This document shows, piece after piece, positions 7,202-14,309 of a DNA stretch of 20,945 nt. Made by a program: the position numbers and the translations under genes. Within the stretch, counting starts at the first letter, position 1. Each line of letters begins with the position of its first letter. The notes beneath the pieces are model-generated. The model had not been told where the DNA came from. It saw nothing but the letters and a program-made list of their open reading frames with translations, and made no database searches. Where the stretch lies: contig DAOVTG010000014.1 of the NCBI GenBank assembly GCA_030633185.1, positions 1 to 20,945 of the forward strand, in the 5' to 3' direction. The stretch is from Deltaproteobacteria bacterium. GTDB lineage: Bacteria > Desulfobacterota > Anaeroferrophillalia > Anaeroferrophillales > Tharpellaceae.

Positions 7202-7744
7202 CTAACGGGAGAGGAGCTCCACTATATCAGGAGTTTTAACAAGCTGGCAATCGTAAGAGGCGACCACGGCCTGTTTCTGGAAATCGACCAGCCGGGTATT
7301 GACCAATACGTGATCGCGGGCTTCGAGATAGGTTCCCAGCAAAACCAGCCTGGCATCAAGTTCCTGAGCCACTTTGGAAAATTCACGACTTAAGACAAAT
7401 TCACCATTCGGGCTCTGGTAGAAGATATCTTTCATCCGGGTTTCACGAAGCAGGAACCCACGTCCCGCCAGGCGGCTTAAGAGCTGTTCCGCCATCAACA
7501 TACCAAAACGGCTGGTTTGAGTAAAATCATCGAGTTCGACAAAAGTTGTAACCACCAAGACGGCTGGTCGTTCAATATCAGCGGGAACTTTTTCGATCAG
7601 CCTTTCACTGATAATCCCGACCTTGTAATCGCGCTCATACTCATAATCATAATAGTCCGGAGGCGGCGAGAAACAACAGGCCGCGAAAAGATACAGACTC
7701 AATAAAACCATTACAAGAAGAGTGTAATATTGTTTTTTTAGCAT
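7202..7744 (-). CDS. FlgO-like lipoprotein, first of a pair
   Basis: The predicted mature protein carries a FlgO-type domain (about 50-175): VLVVTTFVELDDFTQTSRFGMLMAEQL is followed by SRLAGRGF and a later LVLLGTYLEARDHVLVNTRLVD segment, the pattern of FlgO, an outer-membrane lipoprotein tied to flagellar function in Vibrio. From the ATG at 7744 (180 residues) the signal is compact: MLKK, a hydrophobic core, then LFAACC, with the likely lipidated cysteine at 23. An alternative ATG at 7765 adds seven residues (MRRIFSD) and has no better ribosome binding site. A Tyr/Asp-rich stretch (PPPDYYDYEYERDY) follows the cysteine. It lies 37 bp after a second FlgO-like gene on the same strand. No flagellar genes are in the window, so a flagellar role is not established. 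Confidence 0.72.
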   Translation of the reverse strand: MLKKQYYTLLVMVLLSLYLFAACCFSPPPDYYDYEYERDYKVGIISERLIEKVPADIERPAVLVVTTFVELDDFTQTSRFGMLMAEQLLSRLAGRGFLLRETRMKDIFYQSPNGEFVLSREFSKVAQELDARLVLLGTYLEARDHVLVNTRLVDFQKQAVVASYDCQLVKTPDIVELLSR

Positions 7745-7781
7745 ATCCGAAAATATCCTTCTCATAATCAGCGAACCCTGA

Positions 7782-8411
7782 TTAATCAGCCGGTACCACT
7801 TTCACCGTCGGTTGACGATAATTGAGCAGATAGTTAACCATTGATGCCCGCGGCAGCCAGATCCCGGACGAGGCGTAGATGATTTGAGAGGTATTACCGA
7901 TAACCCGAGCCATAACATAAACATCGTGAGGAGTTACGGTATAAGAACCGGTAATCATGAAAGTTGCCTGATGCTCATCAAAAAGTTTCTGCATATCCTG
8001 ACTCATCGCCAACATCCCGAACTTTTTGTGAATCCGCATCGACCGACTGAGACGCACTTCGATCACCTGCAGGCCTTCATTCTGCATCCGACTGGCCAGG
8101 GCATCACCCAGCATCCGTCCCAACGGAGTTGTAACATCATAATTATCCTCGCTGACAAAAGCTGAATAGAGAAATTTGGTTTCAGCTTTGCGTTTTTTAT
8201 CCGTCAGTAATCTCGGGTCAAGAAAGTTTTCCTTAAGATCAGTCATCAGACGATCCATAAAAGCCTCGAAAACCACTGTTTCATCATCAAGATCATTGGC
8301 CGGTGGAGATATGACAGGAGCTGGCGTGCCGACCCGATTGACACAACCAGCGGTCAAAAACATGAGAAACAAACCCATAATCAACCATTTCAGAGCATTT
8401 TTCTTAACCAT
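7782..8411 (-). CDS. FlgO-like lipoprotein, second of a pair
   Basis: The start is ATG at 8411, preceded by GGAGGA with 7-nt spacing, better than the in-frame ATG at 8453. The 209-residue product has a lipoprotein signal (MVKK, hydrophobic core, FLTAGC with Cys23), a Pro-rich linker, then a FlgO-like domain with FLYSAFVSEDNYDVTTPLGRM, ALASRMQNEGLQVIEVR and FMITGSYTVTPHDVYVMARV. Those three blocks line up in order with the corresponding blocks of the neighbouring lipoprotein (TTFVELDDFTQTSRFGML, LLSRLAGRGF, LVLLGTYLEARDHVLVNTRL), so the two probably arose by duplication and diverged. It follows rmlD by 55 bp on the same strand and is probably co-transcribed. Likely site: periplasmic face of the outer membrane. 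Confidence 0.72.
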   Translation of the reverse strand: MVKKNALKWLIMGLFLMFLTAGCVNRVGTPAPVISPPANDLDDETVVFEAFMDRLMTDLKENFLDPRLLTDKKRKAETKFLYSAFVSEDNYDVTTPLGRMLGDALASRMQNEGLQVIEVRLSRSMRIHKKFGMLAMSQDMQKLFDEHQATFMITGSYTVTPHDVYVMARVIGNTSQIIYASSGIWLPRASMVNYLLNYRQPTVKVVPAD

Positions 8412-8466
8412 CTCTTCTCTTCCTCCATTGCTTGAAAAAGTAAAAACAACCATTTATCTTTGCAGA

Positions 8467-9390
8467 TCAGACCTTTGCGGCCTCTTTGAGTAACCGATCA
8501 CGGTGACGGCTGACAAAAAGTTCCAAATCATCCTGCCAGGGACGCATCAACAACAGGCCGTCATTTTTAAGTTTTTGATTAAGCAAAATCGAATTTGCCG
8601 GGCGTCGGGCCGGGGTTGGGTAAGCGGCCGTCGTACACGGTACCAGATGGTGCTCAACTTCCATCAGCTCAAGAAAACACGAAGCCACCTGAAACCAGTT
8701 GGCCGAACCTTCAGCCACGGCATGATAGAGCCCTCTTTTTCCCGACTCTACAAGAGACAGCAATTGTTGTGCCAAACTCCGACTCCAAGTCAGACAACCG
8801 AACTGATCAGCCACCACTTTCCGCTCTTTTTCAGGTTCATTAAGCACCAGACGGAGCATGGTTTTAAGAAAGTTGTGACCATTAATACCATAGAGCCAGG
8901 ATGTGCGAACAATCAGGTAAGCACATCCAGAGGCGGCCACAGCCTCCTCACCAGCCAGCTTGCTGCGACCATAGACCGAGACCGGTGCTACCGTATCGCT
9001 CTCCACATATCCTTGGGGAAGCTCTCGCTCTCCGGCAAAAACATAGTCGGTCGAGACTTGAACCAGCAAAGCCCCGCAACCCTTGGCCGCTGCCGCTAAA
9101 CAAGCGGGTGACTCAGCATTTATAAGGTGAGCTTTTTTGCTATCAGTCTCACAATCATCGACCCGGGTATGGGCCGCGCAATTTATAATTACTTCAGGCC
9201 GGCAACTTAAAACCGCGACACCTACATCATCGGGACGGGTAAGATCAAGATCGTCGGAACTGAAACTTTCAACCTCGAATAAAGGGGAAAAAATTTCCTG
9301 ACAATCACAACCAAGTTGCCCTCGCGCACCAACCAACATCAAACGAGATTTTTTTATTTTTTTCTCTCTGTTGCTCTTTTCCATAGCCAT
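8467..9390 (-). CDS. rmlD: dTDP-4-dehydrorhamnose reductase
   Basis: RmlD reduces dTDP-4-dehydro-L-rhamnose to dTDP-L-rhamnose, the last step in making the rhamnose donor for O-antigen and other surface glycans. The 307-residue protein is an extended short-chain dehydrogenase: dinucleotide motif VGARGQLG at about 21-28, VIINCAAHTRVDDCE, LLVQVSTDYVFAGE, catalytic YGRSKLAGE (Tyr-x-x-x-Lys) and LIVRTSWLYG; the C-terminal part binds substrate. Length and order fit the family. The first about 15 residues (MAMEKSNREKKIKKS) are an unusual basic extension; the ATG at 9390 sits inside a dispersed repeat and a second ATG follows at 9384. No rmlA, rmlB or rmlC gene is nearby, so it is an orphan in the window; its downstream neighbours are two lipoproteins. 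Confidence 0.88.
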   Translation of the reverse strand: MAMEKSNREKKIKKSRLMLVGARGQLGCDCQEIFSPLFEVESFSSDDLDLTRPDDVGVAVLSCRPEVIINCAAHTRVDDCETDSKKAHLINAESPACLAAAAKGCGALLVQVSTDYVFAGERELPQGYVESDTVAPVSVYGRSKLAGEEAVAASGCAYLIVRTSWLYGINGHNFLKTMLRLVLNEPEKERKVVADQFGCLTWSRSLAQQLLSLVESGKRGLYHAVAEGSANWFQVASCFLELMEVEHHLVPCTTAAYPTPARRPANSILLNQKLKNDGLLLMRPWQDDLELFVSRHRDRLLKEAAKV

Positions 9391-9420
9391 CCCGTGACTT
9401 TTTACGAATGCATCAACCTT
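9386..9420 (-). repeat. Dispersed repeat copy overlapping the rmlD start
   Basis: The minus strand reads TTGATGCATTCGTAAAAAGT followed by CACGGGATGGC. It shares the core AAAAGTCACGGGATGGC (17 bases) exactly with 19002-19018, and TGATG...TCGTAAAAA...GGGATGGC with 6991-7020. The first ATG of rmlD lies inside this repeat. Confidence 0.55.
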
Positions 9421-9444
9421 GCGTCACCAACCGGTTGAAAAGAT

Positions 9445-9495
9445 GTCAAACTTTTGACGAAAAGTAACTATTCTGCTAACCCGCTAAATAGTTAC
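9445..9495. repeat. Two adjacent palindromes between rmlD and the yjbQ terminator
   Basis: GTCAAACTTTTGAC (9445-9458) has 6-bp arms around 2 nt. GTAACTATT (9464-9472) pairs with AATAGTTAC (9487-9495) across 14 nt. Together with the terminator hairpin at 9507-9537 they make three inverted repeats within 93 bp. Upstream of rmlD on its strand, they could be operator sites; no function is shown. Confidence 0.4.
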
Positions 9496-9499
9496 GACG

Positions 9500-9537
9500 A
9501 AAAAAAGGTCGAACCGGTATTTTACACCGGTTCGACC
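9500..9537 (-). terminator. Intrinsic terminator downstream of yjbQ
   Basis: A perfect 12-bp stem, GGTCGAACCGGT (9507-9518) with ACCGGTTCGACC (9526-9537), encloses a 7-nt loop. On the minus strand it is followed by seven T (9500-9506). It lies 41 bp past the yjbQ stop and closes the operon that starts at 11434. Confidence 0.88.
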
Positions 9538-9578
9538 ATGAATATTGTACTATCGGAGTTAAAAATAATTCGTAACCA

Positions 9579-9977
9579 TCAATCGGCCTGCAACTTGACC
9601 TTAAAACGGCGCTGCCGGGGGCCATCGAGTTCGACGAAAAAAATCCCCTGCCAAGTTCCCAGAAGAAGTTTACCATGCTCTACCGGAATGGTCAGGGAAC
9701 AGCCGATAAGGGTGCTCAGGATATGGGCATCCGAATTACCTTCCAGGTGCCGGTAGTTGTCATTTTCCGGCACCAGTTGAGTCAGCTTCACAAACATATC
9801 GCGAGGCACATCCGGATCGGCATTTTCATTAATGGTTAGGGCGGCGGTCGTATGCGTTACAAAAATAACGCACAGGCCTTCACCAATCGAGGCCTCTTCA
9901 AGATCTTTCTCAACCAGCGCCGTGATATCTATCAGATCCTGGCGCCGGTCGGTTTTAAGCTGATGGTCAAAAATCAT
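9579..9977 (-). CDS. YjbQ/UPF0047 family protein
   Basis: The 132-residue protein matches the UPF0047 family almost throughout: HTTAALTINENADPDV at about 42-57, HLEGNSDAHILSTLIGCS, and the end GKLLLGTWQGIFFVELDGPR. The conserved histidines and the glutamate in these motifs probably bind a metal. Members such as E. coli YjbQ have weak thiamine-phosphate-synthase activity, but the true role of the family is open. The gene begins 5 bp after the flavodoxin stop and is the last gene before a strong terminator, so it appears to be co-transcribed with the redox genes upstream. Nothing suggests thiamine synthesis here. Confidence 0.88.
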   Translation of the reverse strand: MIFDHQLKTDRRQDLIDITALVEKDLEEASIGEGLCVIFVTHTTAALTINENADPDVPRDMFVKLTQLVPENDNYRHLEGNSDAHILSTLIGCSLTIPVEHGKLLLGTWQGIFFVELDGPRQRRFKVKLQAD

Positions 9978-9982
9978 CTGAT

Positions 9983-10414
9983 CTACAACGTTTCCAGAAT
10001 TTTCCGGACAAAGGGCTCGACATCTTTTTTAATCTTGGCCGCTAACGGGGTCTGTTTGATCTTTATCCCTTCAACCACAAGATTCATCTCATAAAGATTC
10101 TTCATGGTATCCTCAACAATCCCCAGGGATTCACCACTCCAACCAAAAGAGGCAAAAGCGGCCCCCGGTTTTCCTTTAAGATCGGCTTTTTCAAGCTTAA
10201 AAAGTACCTGTTTCATGGTATTGATCAAATCTTTATGATAGGTCGGACCGCCCAAGAGAAGAAAATCAGCCGCTTCCATATCAGCGACCTCGGCCTCTTT
10301 CGGTTTAACCGCCTTAATTTCATGACCAGCGGCGCTAAACAACTCACTCATAACATCAACAACCCGCTTGGTGTTACCGCGCAGGGAATCAAAAACAATC
10401 ACTATTTTTGCCAT
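9983..10414 (-). CDS. Flavodoxin-like protein
   Basis: The 143-residue protein has the flavodoxin length and fold pattern: MAKIVIVFDSLRGNTKRV at the start, where DSLRGNT takes the place of the usual T-x-T-G-N-T phosphate loop for FMN; then ADFLLLGGPTYHKDL and GAAFASFGWSGESLGIVEDTM, the two loops that flank the isoalloxazine ring. Flavodoxins are soluble low-potential electron carriers. The ribosome binding site AGGAG overlaps the stop codon region of the rubredoxin gene upstream (TAGGAG), so the two are probably translationally linked. The loop changes make it an atypical flavodoxin; an FMN-binding domain related to flavoprotein oxygen reductases, without the metal domain, is the alternative. 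Confidence 0.85.
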   Translation of the reverse strand: MAKIVIVFDSLRGNTKRVVDVMSELFSAAGHEIKAVKPKEAEVADMEAADFLLLGGPTYHKDLINTMKQVLFKLEKADLKGKPGAAFASFGWSGESLGIVEDTMKNLYEMNLVVEGIKIKQTPLAAKIKKDVEPFVRKILETL

Positions 10415-10425
10415 TTGTTATACTC

Positions 10426-10587
10426 CTAATTGATTTTGCTGAAACTGTCTTTATCGGCACCACACATCGGACAGACCCAATCTTCCGGCAAAGCGTCAAA
10501 AGAGGTTCCAACAGCGATGTCGGCATCAGGATCACCAACTTCAGGGTCGTAAACATAAGCACAGATATCGCAAACATATTTATCCAT
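10426..10587 (-). CDS. Rubredoxin
   Basis: A 53-residue protein read from ATG at 10587, with GGAGG about 6 nt upstream. It has the two rubredoxin knuckles: CDIC (Cys6, Cys9) and CPMCG (Cys39, Cys42), which hold one iron, plus the conserved aromatic residues Tyr4, Tyr11, Tyr13 and Trp37 and the PEVGDPDADIAVGT segment. Rubredoxins are cytoplasmic one-electron carriers, often to rubrerythrin, superoxide reductase or flavodiiron proteins. Here it sits between a haem protein and a flavodoxin and downstream of a ferritin-like protein, which fits a peroxide or oxygen detoxification chain. It is too short for a 60-residue cut-off and easily missed. Confidence 0.95.
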   Translation of the reverse strand: MDKYVCDICAYVYDPEVGDPDADIAVGTSFDALPEDWVCPMCGADKDSFSKIN

Positions 10588-10617
10588 TTTTTCCTCCATT
10601 ACCGGGTTGCTATTACC

Positions 10618-10634
10618 ATCGTAAAAAAGTCACG
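10618..10634 (+). repeat. Partial copy of the dispersed repeat core
   Basis: TCGTAAAAAAGTCACG (10619-10634) differs from the 9386-9407 core only by one added A, then diverges (AATTGAC instead of GGATGGC). It occupies the 56-bp space between the cytochrome and rubredoxin genes. Confidence 0.4.
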
Positions 10635-10643
10635 AATTGACTA

Positions 10644-10958
10644 CTATTCTATTTTATTTTTTTCTAGTCTCCGGGCTCTAACCCCAGGTCCATCCAGAGC
10701 CAGATTTTCATTTATATATTTTAAAACCATCAACTTATCGATCGCACTGATTTCACTGCCGTCGTAGGCAACCATACGATCAACAATCTTGCGCCAATCG
10801 GCCATATATGCCTCTTTTTCAGTTATCACATCAAGATCGTGACAATCAGTACATCTCCGCTCAAGCCGTTCAGTATCCAGCGGTGCCGCGAAAGCCGGTG
10901 TCAAAAAACCCAAAAACAGTACTGCCAAAAATCCGGCCAGAATTATCAATCGCCCCAT
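10644..10958 (-). CDS. Small periplasmic monohaem c-type cytochrome
   Basis: The 104-residue precursor starts with a Sec signal (MGRLIILAGFLAVLFLGFLT, cleavage expected near AFA-A at 24-25), leaving about 80 residues. One haem-c site, CTDCH, lies at 36-40. The rest is helical, with ADWRKIVDRMVAYDGSEIS and LMVLKYINENL, the W..iV.rM...g pattern of small class-I-like cytochrome domains in Desulfobacterota; a methionine in that region (Met62) could be the distal ligand. The C-terminus is basic (RARRLEKNK). It overlaps the end of the ferritin-like gene by 13 bp, so they share a transcript, although this protein is exported and its neighbours are cytoplasmic. The exact partner is unknown. Confidence 0.82.
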   Translation of the reverse strand: MGRLIILAGFLAVLFLGFLTPAFAAPLDTERLERRCTDCHDLDVITEKEAYMADWRKIVDRMVAYDGSEISAIDKLMVLKYINENLALDGPGVRARRLEKNKIE

Positions 10959-11434
10959 ACTAACTCTCCTCGGTTTTTCACCTCATAAAATTGATCTTCC
11001 AAAATACGAGCATGCTGAGCTTCTTCCTTAGCCATATTTTCAAACATGGCAATCCCGTTAGAATCTTCGATTTGAGTGGCTAGATCACGATAGGCTTGAC
11101 CCGCATTTTTCTCATTACGAATACCAATGGTCAGAATATCAAGAATCGTTTTCTGAATGTCACCATCAAGTCTGACTTGACCGCCCTCAACCTTAACCGG
11201 TTCCAGTAGAGCACTCTCATAGGTAATGTAACAGCTATCACCTTCAAGCGAGGCTTTCAAGGCTTTCAAAGCTTCATAGTGACCAGTTTCAAACTCCGAA
11301 AGTTGTGTAAAAAGCGCTTTACCCGGGCCACTTTCCAATTTGGCGGCGGCAGCGGCATAAAAATCACTGGCTTTTTTCTCCTCAGCCATACCCAGTTCGA
11401 TTGCATCGATCACGGTTTTACTACATTCAACCAT
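10946..11434 (-). CDS. Ferritin-like/rubrerythrin-family diiron protein without rubredoxin domain
   Basis: The start is ATG at 11434, preceded by GAGGTGA at good spacing; the frame runs up to 11509, but those residues (MLCQCFLTSRQ...) do not belong to the fold. The 162-residue protein is a four-helix bundle with the diiron ligands in place: E18/E19 in AEEKKASDFY, E49-x-x-H52 in FETGHYEAL, E108 in RNEKNAGQAY, and E138-x-x-H141 in EEAQHARIL. This is the rubrerythrin ferritin-like domain. There is no C-terminal rubredoxin domain, but a separate rubredoxin gene lies two genes downstream, suggesting the two parts work in trans, for example in peroxide reduction. A long middle insert (YITYESALLEPVKVEGGQVR) joins the helix pairs. 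Confidence 0.87.
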   Translation of the reverse strand: MVECSKTVIDAIELGMAEEKKASDFYAAAAAKLESGPGKALFTQLSEFETGHYEALKALKASLEGDSCYITYESALLEPVKVEGGQVRLDGDIQKTILDILTIGIRNEKNAGQAYRDLATQIEDSNGIAMFENMAKEEAQHARILEDQFYEVKNRGELVWGD

Positions 11435-11864
11435 AAAATCACCTCTTTCCACTCTTCCCAACTTAGAAGGATATCTTTGCCGGGAAGTTAAAAAACATTG
11501 ACAAAGCACTCAAACAGTACCAATTTAGTGTGGTCATACAACATCGGATATCTATTTGCAATCTTTTTTTACTTTTTTTACTGCTTCCGGCTACCGGGCC
11601 GAGTGCAACCAGATAAAGAGGGTGAAATTCTCCGGCAGGCAACAAGCTTCGGCCATAGAGTTCCTGAGCTGCTTCAAGATCAGTAAAGAAAATAGAGATT
11701 CTCAAGCTCAACCAGCGTCTCACTTTTTATAAAATTACGTTGCGAACGCCGCCGCCGCAGACATTCAACATAATCAAGCGTGATCTTTGCCGGAATGATA
11801 TCTTTTGGGATTGCCCGCCAATCTGAAATATTTTGATACCCGCCACTAATCATCGGAGACTCTT
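11435..11864. other. 430-bp region without a convincing gene, possible decayed coding remnant
   Basis: Between the ferritin-like gene and the AAA-ATPase-like gene no full gene is visible. On the minus strand one frame (11901 down to 11680, 73 residues, with IPKDIIPAKITLDYVECLRR) looks protein-like, and a second (11723 down to 11463) continues with LEAAQELYGRSLLPAGEFHP in another register, overlapping the first by 44 bases. That is what a frameshifted remnant would look like, but I recognise no family. A T-rich patch (11565-11580) is the only other feature. The promoter for the ferritin-like gene should lie at 11440-11520; I see only a weak TTGTCA. Confidence 0.3.
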
Positions 11865-13433
11865 CTATTCCGTGTAATTGCAAAGGTTGTAAGCTTCCCA
11901 CTCATACGCGGCAACGTTCTTCTTTTTTTCATCAAAATCGATACCGATCAGAAAGACTTCTCCCTGTCCGACATATTTTTCGGCATAGCCCCGGGCCTTA
12001 ATCTGCCCCAAAGCCTTGCCTTCGCCGCCGACCTTAAATTCAATCAGATAAATGTACTGATTCAACTTTATCGTCAGATCGATCCGGCCCTTGTTAGTTA
12101 CGTCTTCAGGAATGAGATTTAGACCGAGGCTGGCAAGATAGGCGTAGATGACACTGGCGTAGTAGCCTTCGTAACTACTGACCGTATTTTTGACATAGTT
12201 ATTGTAAGGGATGGCGGCAAAGAGTGATTTCACCAACTCTCCAAAGGTGTCCAGATCGCACGTTTTCAGGCAGGCCAAAAGCTGTTTCTTGACCGACAGA
12301 GGGTTGTTCTCGCGGGTCAGGTAGCGAATAAGCACATCGTTAAAGGAGATGGCAACCTCTTTATTGGGTGTTCCGAGTACATACTCCGGACCGAAATCGG
12401 TTTTTATGGCTTCTTTAATACTCAAGTAACCGGTCTGAAAGAGAATTGGTTCCAGTTCGATGTTATCGATGTCGTAGCTGTCAATTTTTGTTTTGGCAAT
12501 TTGTAGATGCTCCAGTTGCGGGATGAAATAGTTATGCTGCTGAATCAGTTTAATCAAAAAAGTCGGTGTTCCGGTGGCGAACCAGTAGTTATCAAATTCC
12601 AAACCGTTATCGATAAACAGCAGAATATCAAAGGGATTGTAAACCGCTTGGCCAAGAAAATTGTAGCCGTTGTACCATTCTCTGACCTGATCCATATCGG
12701 CACCTTGCAGATGATCGGCAAAAACGGTTTCGAGATCGTTTTGCGTATAACCACACAAAGAGCCATAACGAAAATCCAGACTGATATCCTTGAGGTTGTT
12801 TAACCCACTGAAGATTGAAACCCGGCTGAATTTACTGACGCCGGTGAGAAAGGCAAATTTGATGTATTCGTCACCGTCTTTAATGGTTGTATAGAGGTCT
12901 CTTAAGATCTCACGCCCCTCTTTGGCGACTTCTGGCTGGTCAAGATTGTCAACGATAAGTTTGTCGTACTCATCAACGAGGACAACAACTTTTTGACCGT
13001 ATTTTTCAAACGACTGCTCAATCAGGTGCTGTAAACATCCACCAATATCGCTGTTGTCCGGGCAAGCAACACCAAGGCGTTTTTGATTTCTTTCCAGAAT
13101 ATTGTTAACATCCTGTTTCATCTCCTCACAGTTGCGGGCAACCCCGCCGAAACTGATTTTGATGACGGGATATTTTATATTCCAGTCCCACTGATCATAA
13201 ATGACCAGCCCCTCAAACAGCTCTTTACGCCCTTCAAACAGTGCTTGTAACGTAGATACTAACAAACTCTTACCAAACCGGCGCGGGCGGGCGAGAAAAT
13301 AGTATTTGCCCGTTTGAATCATATCGAGAAGAAAGTTTGTTTTATCGACATAAACATACCCCTCTTCACGGATTTCACTGAAGGTCTGGATACCAATGGG
13401 CAGTTTTTTGAGTTTTTTCCCGGGCTGGGTCAT
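11865..13433 (-). CDS. AAA-ATPase-like protein with C-terminal PD-(D/E)XK nuclease domain
   Basis: This 522-residue protein fits the AAA-ATPase_like (PF09820) plus PDDEXK_9 (PF08011) architecture common in anaerobes. N-terminal: KLPIGIQTFSEIREEGYVYV, then DKTNFLLDMI and a Walker-A-like ARPRRFGKSLLVS at about 48-60, lacking the usual GxxxxGK spacing but normal for this family. Walker B VVVLVDEYDKLI is near 168-180. C-terminal: NKGRIDLTIKL and YIYLIEFKVGGEGKALGQI give the D...E-x-K of the nuclease-like fold, followed by Gln-Ile. Start ATG at 13433 has GGTGG upstream. The function is unproven; such genes occur in many copies and may be mobile or defence-related (inference). It sits between housekeeping-type genes without visible insertion-sequence ends or a target duplication. 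Confidence 0.88.
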   Translation of the reverse strand: MTQPGKKLKKLPIGIQTFSEIREEGYVYVDKTNFLLDMIQTGKYYFLARPRRFGKSLLVSTLQALFEGRKELFEGLVIYDQWDWNIKYPVIKISFGGVARNCEEMKQDVNNILERNQKRLGVACPDNSDIGGCLQHLIEQSFEKYGQKVVVLVDEYDKLIVDNLDQPEVAKEGREILRDLYTTIKDGDEYIKFAFLTGVSKFSRVSIFSGLNNLKDISLDFRYGSLCGYTQNDLETVFADHLQGADMDQVREWYNGYNFLGQAVYNPFDILLFIDNGLEFDNYWFATGTPTFLIKLIQQHNYFIPQLEHLQIAKTKIDSYDIDNIELEPILFQTGYLSIKEAIKTDFGPEYVLGTPNKEVAISFNDVLIRYLTRENNPLSVKKQLLACLKTCDLDTFGELVKSLFAAIPYNNYVKNTVSSYEGYYASVIYAYLASLGLNLIPEDVTNKGRIDLTIKLNQYIYLIEFKVGGEGKALGQIKARGYAEKYVGQGEVFLIGIDFDEKKKNVAAYEWEAYNLCNYTE

Positions 13434-13475
13434 AATAATCCACCAAATTGTGAGTAAATAAGTAATGAATTATGG

Positions 13476-14309
13476 TCAAAGATTGCGCAACACATCAAAC
13501 CGTTCAGCACATTTTTCACCGAGAAAAACCAGTGATTCAATATCGAGATAATCGAGTACCGTCTCATCGAATAAAATCTTGACCTGGGCTGGAAAGCCGT
13601 CATCAAGGTCGGCATCCCAGAAGAGGAGTTGAAAAGGAATCATCGGCAAAGGATAAAAGACGGCAGCAATTTCAGCATTACTTTCAAGCTCGGTGAAATC
13701 AGCTTTGAGAATTTTCAGAGATTTACGCAAAAGCTCCGGTCGGCCAGTATAAGCGGCAGCAATTTTTTCTTCACAACCGCTGACAAAGACTTTGCGTTTG
13801 GCTAAAGAGCCGGGCAGACTCTCCATCGGCACCCAGTTACCGGTCACCGGCCGCCCTCCGGATTCAGCCACATAGTTGTAGAGCAGAATATGCTCCCAGA
13901 GATCATGTTCACCCTCATCAAGAGGTTCAACCTGCTCTTTATCAACGCGATAGAAACGTTCAAGAAGATTAACAACCAGGTAATCTCCCGCTTCATCCTC
14001 AACCAGACGAGCCCCGATCTTTTTCGCAATGGAAGAAAAATCGTACTCTTTGATCTTCCCCTGAACAAATTTCCGGGCTGAAAAAAGATGGTCGGGATAG
14101 GCACTATCATCGCCTTGGGAAATCAATGATTGCTCGATAAAAGCCAAATCGTCAGGCTGCCAATAGGGACATTTTGCCGGATTCTCACCTTCGCGCAAAA
14201 CATACGTGGCAAAAGCCATACAGGTCGGATGGCCACACTCTTTGCAGTTGGTTCGCGGCAACATCTTGATCAGGTCGAGAATCTGCAGCAGACGTTTTTT
14301 CTCAGCCAT
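13476..14309 (-). CDS. DUF3786 protein with N-terminal CFeSP-type Fe-S domain
   Basis: The 277-residue protein begins with a four-cysteine domain, LPRTNCKECGHPTCMAFA...ENPAKCPYW, with Cys22, Cys25, Cys30 and Cys47. This is the Fe-S module (PF04060) found in the corrinoid iron-sulfur protein and RnfB, expected to bind one [4Fe-4S] cluster. The remainder (about 75-270) matches DUF3786, recognisable from LLERFYRV, the LWEHILLYNYV stretch and FPLPMIPFQLLFWD-type text (seen as YPLPMIPFQLLFWDAD). Such proteins are found in anaerobes and may act in corrinoid or methyl-transfer chemistry, but the role is unknown. It overlaps tsaB by 8 bp, so it is translationally coupled, and is followed by the AAA-ATPase-like gene after 42 bp. 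Confidence 0.85.
   Translation of the reverse strand: MAEKKRLLQILDLIKMLPRTNCKECGHPTCMAFATYVLREGENPAKCPYWQPDDLAFIEQSLISQGDDSAYPDHLFSARKFVQGKIKEYDFSSIAKKIGARLVEDEAGDYLVVNLLERFYRVDKEQVEPLDEGEHDLWEHILLYNYVAESGGRPVTGNWVPMESLPGSLAKRKVFVSGCEEKIAAAYTGRPELLRKSLKILKADFTELESNAEIAAVFYPLPMIPFQLLFWDADLDDGFPAQVKILFDETVLDYLDIESLVFLGEKCAERFDVLRNL

Noticed and set aside
6928..7393. Two small frames across the repeat region, one per strand
   Set aside because: They read through a terminator hairpin and a palindromic repeat, and the plus-strand one runs into the 3' part of a lipoprotein gene in antisense.
9579..9977. Assignment as a thiamine-phosphate synthase
   Set aside because: The family has only weak reported activity of that kind and no thiamine genes are nearby, so the neutral UPF0047/YjbQ name is kept.
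11865..13433. Insertion sequence or transposase at the AAA-ATPase-like gene
   Set aside because: The protein has an AAA-ATPase-like core and an EFK nuclease-like motif, not a DDE or serine/tyrosine recombinase, and no terminal inverted repeats flank it.
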